Shown: positions 1 through 10,699, numbered from the stretch's first letter. The stretch is DNA of 64,000 nucleotides from Bacteroidota bacterium (GCA_016722525.1 JADKJB010000001.1:310001-374000); one strand, 5' to 3'. Program-made: numbers and translations. Notes: a model not told the origin generated them from the sequence alone.

Positions 1-1003
1 TGTGAAAAATGTCAATTGCCAAATAAATTGCAGAACGAAAAGAATCTTCAGCTGCAATATTTTTTCCGGCGATATCATAGCCTGTGCCGTGATCGGGTGA
101 TGTTCTTACAATTGGTAATCCGGCTGTATAATTTACTCCCGAATCGAAAGAAAGTGATTTGAATGGAACCAGGCCCTGATCATGATACATGGCCAACACA
201 CCATCGAAGCTCTTAAACTTGGTCATTCCAAAAAAGCCATCAGCAGGGAACGGACCGTATACCAGTATTCCCTGATCAAAAGCAACTTTAATTGCCGGCG
301 AAATAATTTCCTTTTCTTCGGTACCTATCAACCCATCATCGCCGGAATGCGGGTTCAATCCTAAAACTGCTATCCTGGGTTTACGAATATTAAAATCTCT
401 TTTAAGAGAATTATTCATTACTTTAATTTTAGCAATGATTTTCTCTTGTGTTATTTCTTCAGCAACTTTTTTGACCGGCACATGTCCTGTAACGGTAGCC
501 ACTCGTAACCGATCACTTACCAGCATCATCAAATAATCCGGTGAATTGAATTGTTGAGCGAGATATTCGGTATGGCCTGGAAAACGAAAACCCTCTTGTT
601 GCATTGTTTTTTTATCGATAGGAGCAGTCACTAAAACATCAATATTGCCTTCAGCAAGATCTTTGCATGCTGCCTGAAGCGAGCTGAAAGCGTATTTGCC
701 ACCAATTGGAGTTGGTTGCCCCATATCAATTTTGACTTCTTCTTCCCAACAATTAATGAGATTGGTTCGTTTGTGATTGAGTTCACCAATATTTTTAATC
801 GAAGTATAATTGAACTCGATATTATTCATTGCTTTCCTGTGAAACGAAATTACTTTTGAAGAACCGTAAATTACAGGGGTACACACCTGATGCATTCGGC
901 TGTCAGCAAAAGTTTTAATAATCACCTCCGGGCCAATTCCGTTAAAGTCACCTAAAGTAATTCCAACTCTTAATTTATCTTCGTTTTCGGGCAGATTGCT
1001 CAT
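1..1003 (-). CDS. pdxA: 4-hydroxythreonine-4-phosphate dehydrogenase PdxA, 3' end outside window
   Basis: PdxA oxidises 4-phosphohydroxy-L-threonine with NAD(P)+ in the DXP-dependent branch of pyridoxal phosphate synthesis; it is a cytosolic, metal-dependent dimer. The translation starts MSNLPENEDKLRVGITLGD and runs open for 334 codons to the window edge. The family's opening motif GITLGDFNGIGPEV is present, as are three histidine-bearing metal-site segments in order: FPGHTEYLA, AMYHDQGLVPFK and SPDHGTGYDIAGK. Family members in Bacteroidota are about 350-360 residues, so only the last one or two dozen residues are missing. The start at 1003 is the first ATG ahead of the conserved N-terminus. 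It is followed on the same strand, in the other direction, by the aminopeptidase gene 56 bases upstream. Identification is firm. Confidence 0.95.
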   Translation of the reverse strand, partial: MSNLPENEDKLRVGITLGDFNGIGPEVIIKTFADSRMHQVCTPVIYGSSKVISFHRKAMNNIEFNYTSIKNIGELNHKRTNLINCWEEEVKIDMGQPTPIGGKYAFSSLQAACKDLAEGNIDVLVTAPIDKKTMQQEGFRFPGHTEYLAQQFNSPDYLMMLVSDRLRVATVTGHVPVKKVAEEITQEKIIAKIKVMNNSLKRDFNIRKPRIAVLGLNPHSGDDGLIGTEEKEIISPAIKVAFDQGILVYGPFPADGFFGMTKFKSFDGVLAMYHDQGLVPFKSLSFDSGVNYTAGLPIVRTSPDHGTGYDIAGKNIAAEDSFRSAIYLAIDIFH

Positions 1004-1059
1004 TGACAATAAAAATCTTTACACTGAATATACCTACAAATAAAATGCTAATGCAAGAA

Positions 1060-2502
1060 TTATTTTTTCTTGCCGGATTTACGTTTGACAAAATCAAACA
1101 TAAATCTCACTCCTACACCGGTTCCGTTTTTGCCTCGGTAACTGTCATTTGATTTTCCAAAAGAGGGGCCTGCAATATCAAAATGCATATATGGATAATC
1201 GACAAATCTTTGCAAGAAGCGACCAGCTGTAATTGCGCCGGCAATAGCGCCTCCAATATTTTTCATATCAGCAATATCAGACTTAATGAGTTCATCATAT
1301 TCTTCCCAGAATGGAAATTCTGCAAGTCGTTCATACACTTGGTTGGCACTATCATTCAACTCTTTTTTTACCTGACTATCAACATCACCCATGCAAACAA
1401 TTCCATAATGACCAATGGCATTAGCAGCAGCACCTGTGAGTGTTGAAAATTCCATGACCAAATCAGGGGTGTAGCGTTTTGCATAATGTAAAGCATCAGC
1501 GAGTATCATTCTGCCTTCAGCATCGGTGTTCAGCACTTCCACTTTCAATCCACTCATCATAGTTATAACATCACCCGGAACATAGGCATTTCCATCGGGG
1601 CGATTATCAGTTGCAGGAACTAAAGCGACCACATGAACCGGAAGTTTCTGTTTCGCGATAGCATACATCACACATCCAACTGCAGCTGCACCGGCCATAT
1701 CCGATTTCATATAGTCCATGGAACCGGGAGTGGGTTTAAGACTCAACCCTCCTGTATCATAAACAACACCCTTTCCCACAAAAACAATAGGTTTTTTATT
1801 TACTGCATTTGATGGTTTCCATTCCATTACTGTAAAAGTAGGCGGATCAATACTTCCCTTATTGACCGCCAATAAACCGCCCATCTTAAGCTCACTAATT
1901 TTAGCTTTATTAAAAACCTTGACTTTAAATCCCGATTTTTTTCCCATACGTTCAAATGCAGAGGCGAGATTGATTGCATTTAATTTGTTGAGGGGTTCAT
2001 TTACGAGATCGCGGGCCATGTAAACGGCTTCACAAACCGTAGTTAATTCAATCAGCTGATTATCTTTTATGTTTTTGGAGTCGACTAGTATTTTATGCAA
2101 GGAGTTGTCGGTAGCTTCTGATTTATAATTCAGGAACTGATAATTCCCAAGTACCATTCCCTCCAAAAATGCTATAATTTCATGCTCTGTTGAATCGGAC
2201 CTGACATGAATCGATTTAATTTGAAATCTATTCAAAACACTTGTCAGCTGCTCTCCTGCTTTCCTAAAGCTCTCGAGGTTTTTGTATTCCTCCTTTTTTG
2301 TGTTGTCAATTATTTGTAAAAAAACATATCTGTTATATTGATTTACAGTAATAAGTTTATTTTTTTTCTTAATTTCATTGTTTACAAATTCAAGTTCTGA
2401 TTTGGAAAAAATAGCAGAATCAAATTTTGCGGTTTGATTAGTAAAAATGGCTACATTTTCATCCTTTGCGGAAGTTGTACCTTTACGGATTGTTGTGTTC
2501 AT
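1060..2502 (-). CDS. pepA: Leucyl aminopeptidase (M17 family)
   Basis: A cytosolic metallo-exopeptidase that releases N-terminal residues from peptides; M17 enzymes are two-metal hexamers. The 480-residue protein has a poorly conserved N-terminal domain (about 1-165) and a catalytic C-terminal domain. Metal and active-site residues are visible: GKGVVYDTGG with Lys244 and Asp249, MKSDMAGAAA with Asp268, and NTDAEGRM with Asp327, Glu329 and Arg331. The last motif normally reads NTDAEGRL; Met for Leu is conservative. The catalytic domain and total length match the family. The start ATG is taken at 2502 because the N-terminal domain fills the length. The gene is divergent from mqnC, with a short shared upstream region, and precedes pdxA on the same strand. 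Confidence 0.95.
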   Translation of the reverse strand: MNTTIRKGTTSAKDENVAIFTNQTAKFDSAIFSKSELEFVNNEIKKKNKLITVNQYNRYVFLQIIDNTKKEEYKNLESFRKAGEQLTSVLNRFQIKSIHVRSDSTEHEIIAFLEGMVLGNYQFLNYKSEATDNSLHKILVDSKNIKDNQLIELTTVCEAVYMARDLVNEPLNKLNAINLASAFERMGKKSGFKVKVFNKAKISELKMGGLLAVNKGSIDPPTFTVMEWKPSNAVNKKPIVFVGKGVVYDTGGLSLKPTPGSMDYMKSDMAGAAAVGCVMYAIAKQKLPVHVVALVPATDNRPDGNAYVPGDVITMMSGLKVEVLNTDAEGRMILADALHYAKRYTPDLVMEFSTLTGAAANAIGHYGIVCMGDVDSQVKKELNDSANQVYERLAEFPFWEEYDELIKSDIADMKNIGGAIAGAITAGRFLQRFVDYPYMHFDIAGPSFGKSNDSYRGKNGTGVGVRFMFDFVKRKSGKKK

Positions 2503-2648
2503 TAATTAGTTATAATTTTGAGCGGTTGAAATTAGTCAAATAGGGTCTCATATCAAAACCCTTTTATAATCTGGCAGTACAAAGTTTGAACATTTTAATA
2601 GCCCAAATGTTTAATTGTGACAGGGTTATAAAAAAGAGCAGCGAAAGA

Positions 2649-3772
2649 ATGAAAACAGTAGAATTATTGAAATCCGCCCTAAATGGGAATTTTTTAAGTG
2701 CAGATGAGGGCAAACACTTGTTCTTCAACGCTCCTACTCCTGAATTGATGTGGACGGGCAATGAAATGCGAAAACAGCGAAAAAAAGATAATACTGTTAC
2801 CTGGATCATCGACAGAAACGTTAATACCACCAATGTTTGCATTGCGAACTGTAAGTTTTGCAATTTTTACCGTATTCCGGGCCATGAGGAATCATACATC
2901 ACCACTATTGAACAATACAAGCAAAAAATTGAGGAAACCTTTCGGCTCGGCGGCGACCAGCTTTTGCTGCAAGGAGGCCATCATCCTGAATTAGGATTAG
3001 CTTTTATACCAATCTTTTCAAAGAACTTAAGCATCTATATCCTAAACTTAAGCTCCATTCACTGGGCCCTCCTGAGGTTGCTCATATTGCTAAACTGGAG
3101 GGATTAACTCATACCGAAGTATTAAAAGCGCTTCAGGAATCAGGGTTGGATTCATTACCCGGTGCAGGTGCAGAGATCCTCAATGATAGGGTTCGGAGGA
3201 TGATTTCAAAAGGGAAATGTTCGGGAAGAGAATGGTTGGATGTAATGCGGGCAGCTCATAAATTAGGGATTACTACTTCCGCAACTATGATGTTCGGTCA
3301 CATCGAAACCATTGATGAGCGCTTTGAACACCTGGTGTGGTTAAGACAGGTTCAGTCTGAAAAACCTGCTACTTCAAAAGGATTTGTTGCCTTTATCCCA
3401 TGGCCTTTTCAGGATGAAGGAACGCTGCTGCAACGGGTAAAAGGCATCCGCAACAACGTAACCGCTGATGAATACATTAGAATGATTGCTTTAAGCAGAA
3501 TAATGCTTCCTAATATTGACAATATTCAAGCATCCTGGCTAACAGTAGGGAAATCGGTAGCCCAGGTTTGTTTACATTCAGGAGCTAATGATTTTGGATC
3601 AATAATGATTGAAGAAAATGTGGTTTCTGCGGCTGGTGCTCCCCACCGTTTTACGAGCCAGGGCATACAAGATGCCATTCGCGAAGCAGGTTTTGAGCCG
3701 AAATTACGCAACCAGCAATATGAATACCGTGAAGTTCCTTTAATTATGGAACAACAATTAATTGATTATTGA
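2649..3772 (+). CDS. mqnC: Cyclic dehypoxanthine futalosine synthase MqnC, frame interrupted at 3002-3005
   Basis: A radical-SAM enzyme of the futalosine pathway to menaquinone; it cyclises dehypoxanthine futalosine. The 4Fe-4S motif CIANCKFC (Cys64, Cys68, Cys71 from the ATG at 2649) follows the family segment WIIDRNVNTTNVC. QGGHHPELGL and, later, LPGAGAEIL and TSATMMFGHIE are also MqnC signatures. The first frame carries the protein to GGHHPELGLAF and then goes off-family. The frame that continues reads YTNLFKELKHLYPKLKLHSL from 3005 and runs to the stop at 3772. Adding one T to the run at 3002-3005 joins them seamlessly into about 375 residues, the family's normal length. An in-frame ATG at 2586 would add 21 residues with no homology. 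The indel is probably a sequencing error. No other mqn gene is in the window. Confidence 0.9.
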
Positions 3773-3823
3773 TTTAGATACTAAAATCAAGAGATAAAGA
3801 GTTATAATAACATGGTACATTTC

Positions 3824-6800
3824 ATGAAGAAATTAGTTACAGTCATTTTATTTTTAGTCAGTTTTCCTGATTTGCTGATGGCTACCCATAACCGGGCGGG
3901 TGAAATTACCTATTCACAAATTTCACAATTCTATTATCAGGCTACTATCACCACTTATACAAAAACCTCCTCTCCGGCCGATCGACCCGAGCTCACTTTG
4001 TACTGGGGTGATGGCGATAGCACGGTACTTGCAAGGGCCAGCATAGAGGACGATTTTGGAGGGCCGGGCAGTGATATCAGAAAAAATACTTATATCGGAT
4101 TTCACACCTACCCCGGACCATCGGTGTATAAAATGTACTTTGAAGATCCAAACAGAAATGGTGGGGTAATAAATATACCAAACTCCATTGATATTCCTTT
4201 TTATGTGGAAACGCAATTGGTGATTTCCGCATTTCTAGGCTTCAACAACTCACCTGTTTTGCTACAACCTCCCATCGATGATGGCACAATAGGGCAACCA
4301 TTTATACATAACGCAAACGCTTTTGATCCGGATGGCGATAGTCTTTCTTACCAATTAATTTTTTGCAAAGGTTCTGAGGGATTGCCAATTCCAGGGTATT
4401 CTTATCCCATAGCAAGCAATTCTTTTACACTTGATGCTTATACAGGAGATTTGGTATGGGATAGCCCTACAAGTTGCGGCGAATTTAATGTGGCTTTTCT
4501 GATTAAAGAATGGCGAAGTGGAGTGCTTATTGGATTTGTAGAACGTGATATGCAAATTACTATTTATTGCAACAATCCTAATAATAATGTCCCACCATTA
4601 ATTTCCGCAATTTCCGATACATGTGTTACTGCCGGTGATTTTTTAAGTTTTGATGTAACTGCCACCGACAAGAACTTTAACTTAATTTCATATATGGGTT
4701 TTGATGGGTATGCAGGAATAGATACTGCGTGGACACATCCAGGCTGGATTATTTCATACAATTCTCCCACTTCATTTATTAATACTATTGGATACTATGG
4801 ATTGTCCGATCCTGCTTATAGATTCAGTAATGATAATGATTATATTATAGCTCCAGCAGCTCCCCAAAGAATGGATTCTGTTTCACTTTTGTACGAGGAA
4901 TTGGTTCGGGTTTTTCTGTGCTAAATGAATTACAATTTTATCAAAGCACTGATGGCATCAATTGGGTTTTGGTTCAAAGTGTTGATTCATTGTCTACATC
5001 AGGCACTACCCTTAAAATAAATTTAAATGGAAATACCTACTTAAAATTATCATACTCAAAACAACCTTCCGGAGGTGAATTAGCACTGGATGATATAAAA
5101 ATATTTGCTTTTAAAAATCTTCTCACTTTGACAGCAACAGGTGCACCTCTCATACTTCCAATTTCTCCAGCACAATTTAATCAACCGGTTTATGGTTACC
5201 GGACGGTTACGCAGCAATTTGAATGGCAAACTGTATGTGACCATGTTCGTCTGAGGCCTTATCAGATGGTTTTCAAAGTAGAGGATGATGATCCTTTTGT
5301 TAATCTTACCAATCTGCAATCGATGCAAATAACTATTGTTGCTCCGGCACCTTTAAATCCTACGGCAGCGCCTATAGGAAATGCGATACAATTAGGATGG
5401 GATCAAAGTGTTTGCAATCAGGCAATAGGCTATAAAATTTACCGACGTAACGGATTTTACGGATTTGTTCCCGGCCCCTGCGAAACTGGTGTTCCGGCAT
5501 ATACCGGATATTCATTAATAAAAACCGTTTCAGGATTCACTACCACTTCGTTTTTGGATAACAACAATAATGCAGGCCTGTCGCCGGGCACCGATTACTG
5601 TTATATGATTGTTGCTTATTTTGATGATGGTGCTGAAAGCTATGCATCTGTTGAAGTATGTGCAACATTAAAAAAAGACCTTCCTGTGATTACTAATGTG
5701 AGTGTTACAACTACCGGTACCGGTAATGGCACTATGTTTATAGGATGGAGCAAACCTACCGATCTGGATACTAATCAATATCCGGCCCCCTATGAATACC
5801 GAGTGCTTCGGGCTGATGGAATTAATGGAACTGCATTTACTCAGGTTGGCACTACCTTTAATTTAAACGATACTTTATTTAATGATAGCGGACTGAATAC
5901 TATCAGCACTGCATACACCTACAAAATTGAATTGTATGCAACTGTAAGTGGAAGTTTTCAACTGGTAGGCCCATCACAAAATGCCTCTTCCATATTTCTT
6001 TCCATTGCATCCACTGATGAGCGATTGAATCTTAGCTGGAATTTAAATGTGCCATGGCAAAATGATACTTATACAGTTTATCGTTTTAATGGTGCTGCAT
6101 TTGATTCAATTGGATTCAGCACCACTACCGCTTTCTCAGATAGTGGCCTAATAAATGGTCAACAATATTGTTATTTTATTCAGAGTTCAGGTAGCTATTC
6201 AGGTACAGGATTTATTGATCCTATAATTAACAATTCACAGGAAGCATGTGCGGCACCATTTGATAATGTTCCCCCTTGTGCTTTGAATACCGATACAGCC
6301 AGTTACGATTGCATTGCAAGAAAAGTAACCATTTCCTGGAATCTTCCGGATTCTGTTTGTGCAGATGATGTTGCTTCCTATAACTTGTATTACACACCTA
6401 CACCGGGAGGGCCCTACTCGATTCTGGCCACAATCAATGATAACGCTATCAACACCTATGAATATACGAACGCTGTTTCAATAGCCGGATGTTATTATGT
6501 TACAGCCGTTGATTCAAACGGTAACGAAGGTGCTCCGGGAATGGCTGTATGTGTTGACAATTGTCCTGTTTATGTATTGCCAAATGTTTTTACTCCCGAT
6601 GGCAATGGAATCAATGATTTATTTCATCCTTTCCCTTACCGATATGTAAAAGATATTTCAATAAAGATTATCAGCCGCTGGGGACTCGAAGTTTTTTCAT
6701 CCACAGATCCTGACATAAACTGGAATGGCAAAAGCGATAACACTGGCGAAGATCTCCCTGCAGGAGTTTACTACTTCATTTGTACCGTGAATGAAATTTT

Positions 6801-6876
6801 TCTTGATGGAATTAAAAGTCGTGAATTAAAAGGCTTTATTCAACTATTGAGATCAGGCAATGGTACCAATAACTAA
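3824..6876 (+). CDS. Large secreted Fn3/cadherin-like protein with CHU_C (gliding-motility-associated) C-terminus, frame interrupted at 4886-4890
   Basis: Probably a surface or adhesive protein exported by T9SS (type B/CHU_C sorting). The N-terminal signal peptide starts at MKKLVTVILFLVSF, and the mature protein begins ATHNRAGEITY, a common opening for this family. Cadherin/PKD-like domains follow, then a domain of about 130 residues that matches the protein at 62142-62912, then several Fn3-like modules. The C-terminus VLPNVFTPDGNGINDLFHPF...WNGKSDNTGEDLPAGVYYF is the CHU_C domain. Two open frames (to 4924, and from 4918) meet here. Shifting at the T run 4887-4890 gives DSVSLFVRGIGSGFSVLNEL, which matches DSVSFFARGNGTPFSPLNEL in the 62 kb protein, so one T is probably missing. 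An ATG four codons upstream (3812) is also possible. The ligand is unknown. Confidence 0.82.
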
Positions 6877-6887
6877 ATGCTGACAAA

Positions 6888-7478
6888 ATGTTTACCGGAA
6901 TAATTGAAGCGTTTGGCCAGGTTGCTTCACTGGATCCTGAAAATGAAAATTTACATATCACCATTAATTGCCCCTTCACCCATGAACTAAAAATAGATCA
7001 GAGTGTAGCACATAATGGGGTGTGTTTAACTGTTATTGCCATTGACGGGAGTTGCTATACTGTTACAGCCATTGCTGAAACACTAAGAAAATCGAATCTG
7101 GGACTTTTAAACACTAACGACCTTGTAAATATTGAAAGAAGTATGGTCATGAATGGTCGAATTGATGGCCATCTGGTACAGGGGCATGTGGATCATACTG
7201 CTGTTTGCAAGTCGGTTAAAGAAGAGGGAGGTAGCTGGTTGTTTACTTTTGAATACGACGACTATGGTGAATGCATCACTGTTGAAAAGGGCTCTATTTG
7301 TGTTAACGGAGTGAGTCTTACAGTAGTGGATTCAGGCAAAAACCATTTTTCGGTCGCCATTATCCCTTATACCTATGAACATACCAATTTTAAAAAAATT
7401 ACAGAAGGTTCAGTGGTGAATCTGGAATTCGATATTATAGGTAAATATGTAGCCAAATACCTCCAGCTCAGAAGTTAA
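6888..7478 (+). CDS. ribE: Riboflavin synthase, alpha chain
   Basis: It catalyses dismutation of two 6,7-dimethyl-8-ribityllumazine molecules to riboflavin in the cytosol, the last step of riboflavin synthesis. The 196-residue protein starts with the invariant MFTGIIEAFGQV. It contains two tandem lumazine-binding halves: the first has SVAHNGVCLTV and the second VEKGSICVNGVSLTVVD, with MNGRIDGHLVQGHVDH between them. The length is typical. The ATG lies 12 bases after the stop of the preceding surface-protein gene, so the two may share a transcript, although the functions are unrelated. It is convergent with the receiver gene that ends at 7506. Also named ribC in some species. Confidence 0.96.
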   Translation: MFTGIIEAFGQVASLDPENENLHITINCPFTHELKIDQSVAHNGVCLTVIAIDGSCYTVTAIAETLRKSNLGLLNTNDLVNIERSMVMNGRIDGHLVQGHVDHTAVCKSVKEEGGSWLFTFEYDDYGECITVEKGSICVNGVSLTVVDSGKNHFSVAIIPYTYEHTNFKKITEGSVVNLEFDIIGKYVAKYLQLRS

Positions 7479-7505
7479 TCGAAAACTGTTTTTATAAATT
7501 GCCGT

Positions 7506-8030
7506 TTAGTAACTGAAGCCCGGAAGATTGGTGATTTTGCCTGTCATTTCAAGCCAAAGCACCAAAATTACCAGCAACACAAAAGCTACGGCCAGCCAGA
7601 TGCTAAGATTTTTATATTTAGCGGCATTTCCCTGCAGTTTTTTGTATCGATAGATATTAAAAACCACTTGTTCGGCGCGGTAAAAGGAACTTTCTCCTTT
7701 TACTATATAATCAAAGGCTCCGTATTGCATGGTTTTAACGGCCACATCTATTTTATCCTGGCCGGAAAGCATCACTACATCTGTTTCGGGGCTTAATATT
7801 TTGATTTCTCGCAGCACTTCCATGCCATCCATGGCCTCTTTGTTGACAGAATTGAGATAAAAATCAAGAAAAACGATGCCGGGGAGTTCACTCATGGAAT
7901 TAAGTATTTCTTCTCCCGTATTAAATACCTTTACTTCGTAACTGGTCATTTTAATGAGGTGATCTTTTAGCATTTCTGCCAAAATGGGATCATCGTCAAC
8001 AATGAAAATCTTTTTTTTCAATTCAGCCAT
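7506..8030 (-). CDS. Stand-alone response-regulator receiver with C-terminal membrane anchor
   Basis: A CheY-like receiver (about residues 6-125) with the acidic pocket Asp12-Asp14, phospho-acceptor Asp56 in VFLDFYLN, Ser89 in VVMLSGQD and Lys111 in YIVKGES. All phosphorylation residues are therefore present. There is no DNA-binding or enzymatic output domain. Instead a basic linker leads to one hydrophobic helix (about 142-161) and a 13-residue tail, so the receiver probably sits on the inner face of the membrane. It is the last gene of a same-strand set: sensor kinase, Hpt protein, receiver (50-base gap to Hpt). A run of nine Gs (nine Cs in the mRNA) lies immediately before the ATG. It could be the terminal acceptor or a phosphate sink of the relay; its output is unknown. 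Confidence 0.85.
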   Translation of the reverse strand: MAELKKKIFIVDDDPILAEMLKDHLIKMTSYEVKVFNTGEEILNSMSELPGIVFLDFYLNSVNKEAMDGMEVLREIKILSPETDVVMLSGQDKIDVAVKTMQYGAFDYIVKGESSFYRAEQVVFNIYRYKKLQGNAAKYKNLSIWLAVAFVLLVILVLWLEMTGKITNLPGFSY

Positions 8031-8032
8031 GT

Positions 8033-8041
8033 GGGGGGGGG
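8033..8041. repeat. G9/C9 homopolymer just upstream of receiver start codon
   Basis: Nine consecutive Gs on the + strand, i.e. nine Cs in the mRNA two bases before the ATG of the receiver gene, exactly where a ribosome would contact the leader. Runs of G or C this long are unusual in such AT-rich DNA. It may be variable in length or wrongly counted by the sequencing. Confidence 0.9.
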
Positions 8042-8079
8042 TATTAGGAAATGCAATATTAATCTAATTGTTTGAAATT

Positions 8080-8427
8080 TCAAAGAGCACTTATTTCGGA
8101 CTTCAGTTCGACGAACGCCTCAGTCATTATTTCATTTAATTTGGTCAAAACCTGAGGGAGCTGATCCAATGCGGTTTGCTCACTAGAGCTTCTTTCAATG
8201 GTTATAGCCAATTGTTCGGCAGCAGCCATCCCCATATATCTCAATTGCGATTTCATGGAGTGTGCCGAGATTTTAAGTGAAGGCCAATCTGCCACCGATA
8301 ATTGTTGATTCATTTGTTCCAATGCCTTTGGGGCCGAATCCAGAAACATGTTTACGTATTTGGAGATTTTTGCTGAATCATCCTTAGTAAATGACTTTAA
8401 AAAGGTGAGGTCTGAATGTTTACTCAT
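8080..8427 (-). CDS. Histidine phosphotransfer (Hpt) protein
   Basis: A 115-residue all-helical Hpt domain and nothing else. The phospho-acceptor segment is ISAHSMKSQLRYMG with His56, followed by the helix AAAEQLAITIE, the expected order for the four-helix Hpt bundle. It lies between a sensor kinase gene (57 bases upstream) and a stand-alone membrane receiver (50 bases downstream). The likely role is therefore to shuttle phosphoryl groups between proteins of this relay. The kinase itself has no attached receiver, so the usual His-Asp-His-Asp chain would need an additional receiver encoded elsewhere, or the Hpt may act on the membrane receiver in reverse. Hpt identity is firm; partners are inferred from position. 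Confidence 0.88.
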   Translation of the reverse strand: MSKHSDLTFLKSFTKDDSAKISKYVNMFLDSAPKALEQMNQQLSVADWPSLKISAHSMKSQLRYMGMAAAEQLAITIERSSSEQTALDQLPQVLTKLNEIMTEAFVELKSEISAL

Positions 8428-8484
8428 AATACCTGTTGAATTTAATTAATTACAATTATTGGATTTCTAATTTTGAAAGTTGAT

Positions 8485-10670
8485 TTAACTGATCGGTAAA
8501 GTTATAACAAACTCTGTAAAAGAATTGGCGTCAGAATTAACTGACAACATTCCATGGTGCCCCTTCACAATAATATCGTAACTCAATGAAAGGCCCAATC
8601 CGGTACCTTCTCCTGCGGGTTTAGTCGTAAAAAAGGGATCGAATATCTTCCCTTTTATTGCTTCCGGAATACCTGTACCATTATCTTTTATTTTTACAAC
8701 AATAGCATTTTTCTCCAAATGCGTACTCACACCTACACTAGGTTTATAGAGATTGCCTTCGATCCTGGAACGCTGACCGACGGCATAAAATGCATTGTTG
8801 AATAAATTAATTAGTACTCTACTGATATCCTGAGTAACAATTTTTATTTGAGGCAAATTAATGTCAAAATGTTTAATGATCTCCGCGGTGAAACTATTGT
8901 CGCGGGATCTATTGCCATGATATGAAAGTTCAAGCAATTCGTCAATCATACGATTGATATCAGAGGCCTGCTTATCGGCTTGTCCTGCTCTTGAATGGGT
9001 GAGCATTCCCTTCACAATTTTATCGGCACGCTTGCCATGCAGATTTATTTTTTCAAGGTTGGAACGCAGATCCGCCAACACCTCCTCTTTGTTAGTTCCG
9101 GGAAGTTTTAATTCATCTATCAGCTCTACTGACAAATCAGAAAAATTATTGACAAAGTTCAGAGGATTTTGTATTTCATGAGCTATTCCAGCTGTAAGCT
9201 GACCCAGTGAAGCCATTTTTTGTGCATGCACTAATTGCTCCTGAGCCGAAACCAGTTTATGGTGTGTTTCTGAAAGATCCTTATAAGCGGTGTCTAATTG
9301 CAAATGAGACTTTTCTGAGTACGATATCTGGCAAACAGTAAACCACCAATTACTACAATAAAAAGAAAAGCGATAAGCAAAGTGTTTCTGAATGTTTGTC
9401 CCCTGCTAACTTCCAATTCCTTCTTGGAAAGAGCAAGGTCCTGCAACGACTTTTCTGCTGTGAGTTGTTGAATTCTTTCCTCACGTTCTATATTAGCCTG
9501 ATCCGAAATTCTTTTTGCGATATTTAGATCTTCAATGATTTTTTCCTTTTCAAGCCGCTCAATTTCTGCAGCAGTAAGATTCCTGTTTTTTTCTATTTCC
9601 TGAGTGCTTAACTGAAGGTAAGAAATTTCTTGACCTTTTCTAAGCATTTCCTGAATCGCTTCTCTTTCTACAAGATCCCTTCTTGTCATTTGACTATTTA
9701 ACACTCTCGATCTTTCAACTGTATCAACAGAGTCGCGTAACGAAACATATTTAATATTTATTTCATTGGATTTATCATGTTCACCATTTAAAGACCAAAT
9801 AGTAAACAATTTAAGGTAGGTATCTTTTAAAAGCTTAGCTACTGAAAGTTGATTTGAAAATGTTAAACTCTTCTGATAGTCTGCAATTGCTTTTTCATAT
9901 TCCCCTTTTTTAAAATTGATGATACCAAAATTTCTATGAACGAGTGCGGCTCCATTCTTATCACTTGTTTTTTGAAAATAACTAAGTGCGTTAGTGAGAT
10001 ACCTCATAGCTTGCAGCAAGTCATTTTTTCTGATGGCAATTTCGGCCAATTGAACACCAATTCGGGCAACCGCTTTTGCATCCCCCGAAGCCGAAAAACC
10101 ATTATATGCTTTGAGATAAAAACTTTGAGCAAAATCAAAGTTTTTCAAGGCAAGATGAGCTTGCGCAATCAATGCATAAGTAACAGGCAGCGATTTGGTG
10201 AGCCCACTTTGTTCAAGTTGCTTTGAGGATTGATCAAACTGCAGGAGCGCTTCATCATAATTAAGATCTCTGTAATGCACATACCCTATTTGCAATCTCA
10301 CAGTAACTATTGCGAGAATATCTTTGAGCTGACTACGGGCATCTAAAGCCATGTTAAAAAAAGATAATGCCTTTTCACTATTGCCATTATCCAGCTCCAT
10401 CCATGCAAGATTAGTTGCAGCAACTGCAATTCCATTGTAATTCTTACTTTTCGTAGAAGACTGAAGTCTTTTTTCATTGATGATTCTGGCATTCGCTAAA
10501 AGACCACTTCTTTTAATTTCAGGTAAATAAAACATGCCCTCCTGATCGGAAGCACTTTCATACAAACTAAAAAGGTCAATAGAAGGTGTTACCTGCTCCT
10601 GAGCCCTTGAAGGTAAAAATCGAGAAAATACCAGTAAAATCAGTAAAATGATTGGTTTGTTGAAGGTCAT
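8485..10670 (-). CDS. TPR-containing transmembrane sensor histidine kinase, frame interrupted near 9307-9314
   Basis: The N-terminal signal sequence (MTFNKPIILLILLVFSRFLP) is followed by TPR-like helical repeats (about 60-310), a long Glu/Lys-rich coiled coil (about 330-430), one membrane helix (RNTLLIAFLFIVVIGGLLFA), a short coiled coil and the kinase core. The dimerisation box reads MASLGQLTAGIAHEIQNPLN, and its His is near residue 500. The N box is LINLFNNAFYAVG; the G boxes are DNGTGIP and GTGLGLSLSYDI. The reading frame breaks after YRTQKS; one extra A in the run at 9311-9314 restores QKKSHLQLDTAYKDLSE. With that correction the protein has about 728 residues, a standard Bacteroidota architecture with a periplasmic TPR sensor. 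It heads an operon with the Hpt and receiver genes. The signal is unknown. Confidence 0.88.
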
Positions 10671-10699
10671 AGAATTTGCTCATTGGGGCAAATGAATGA

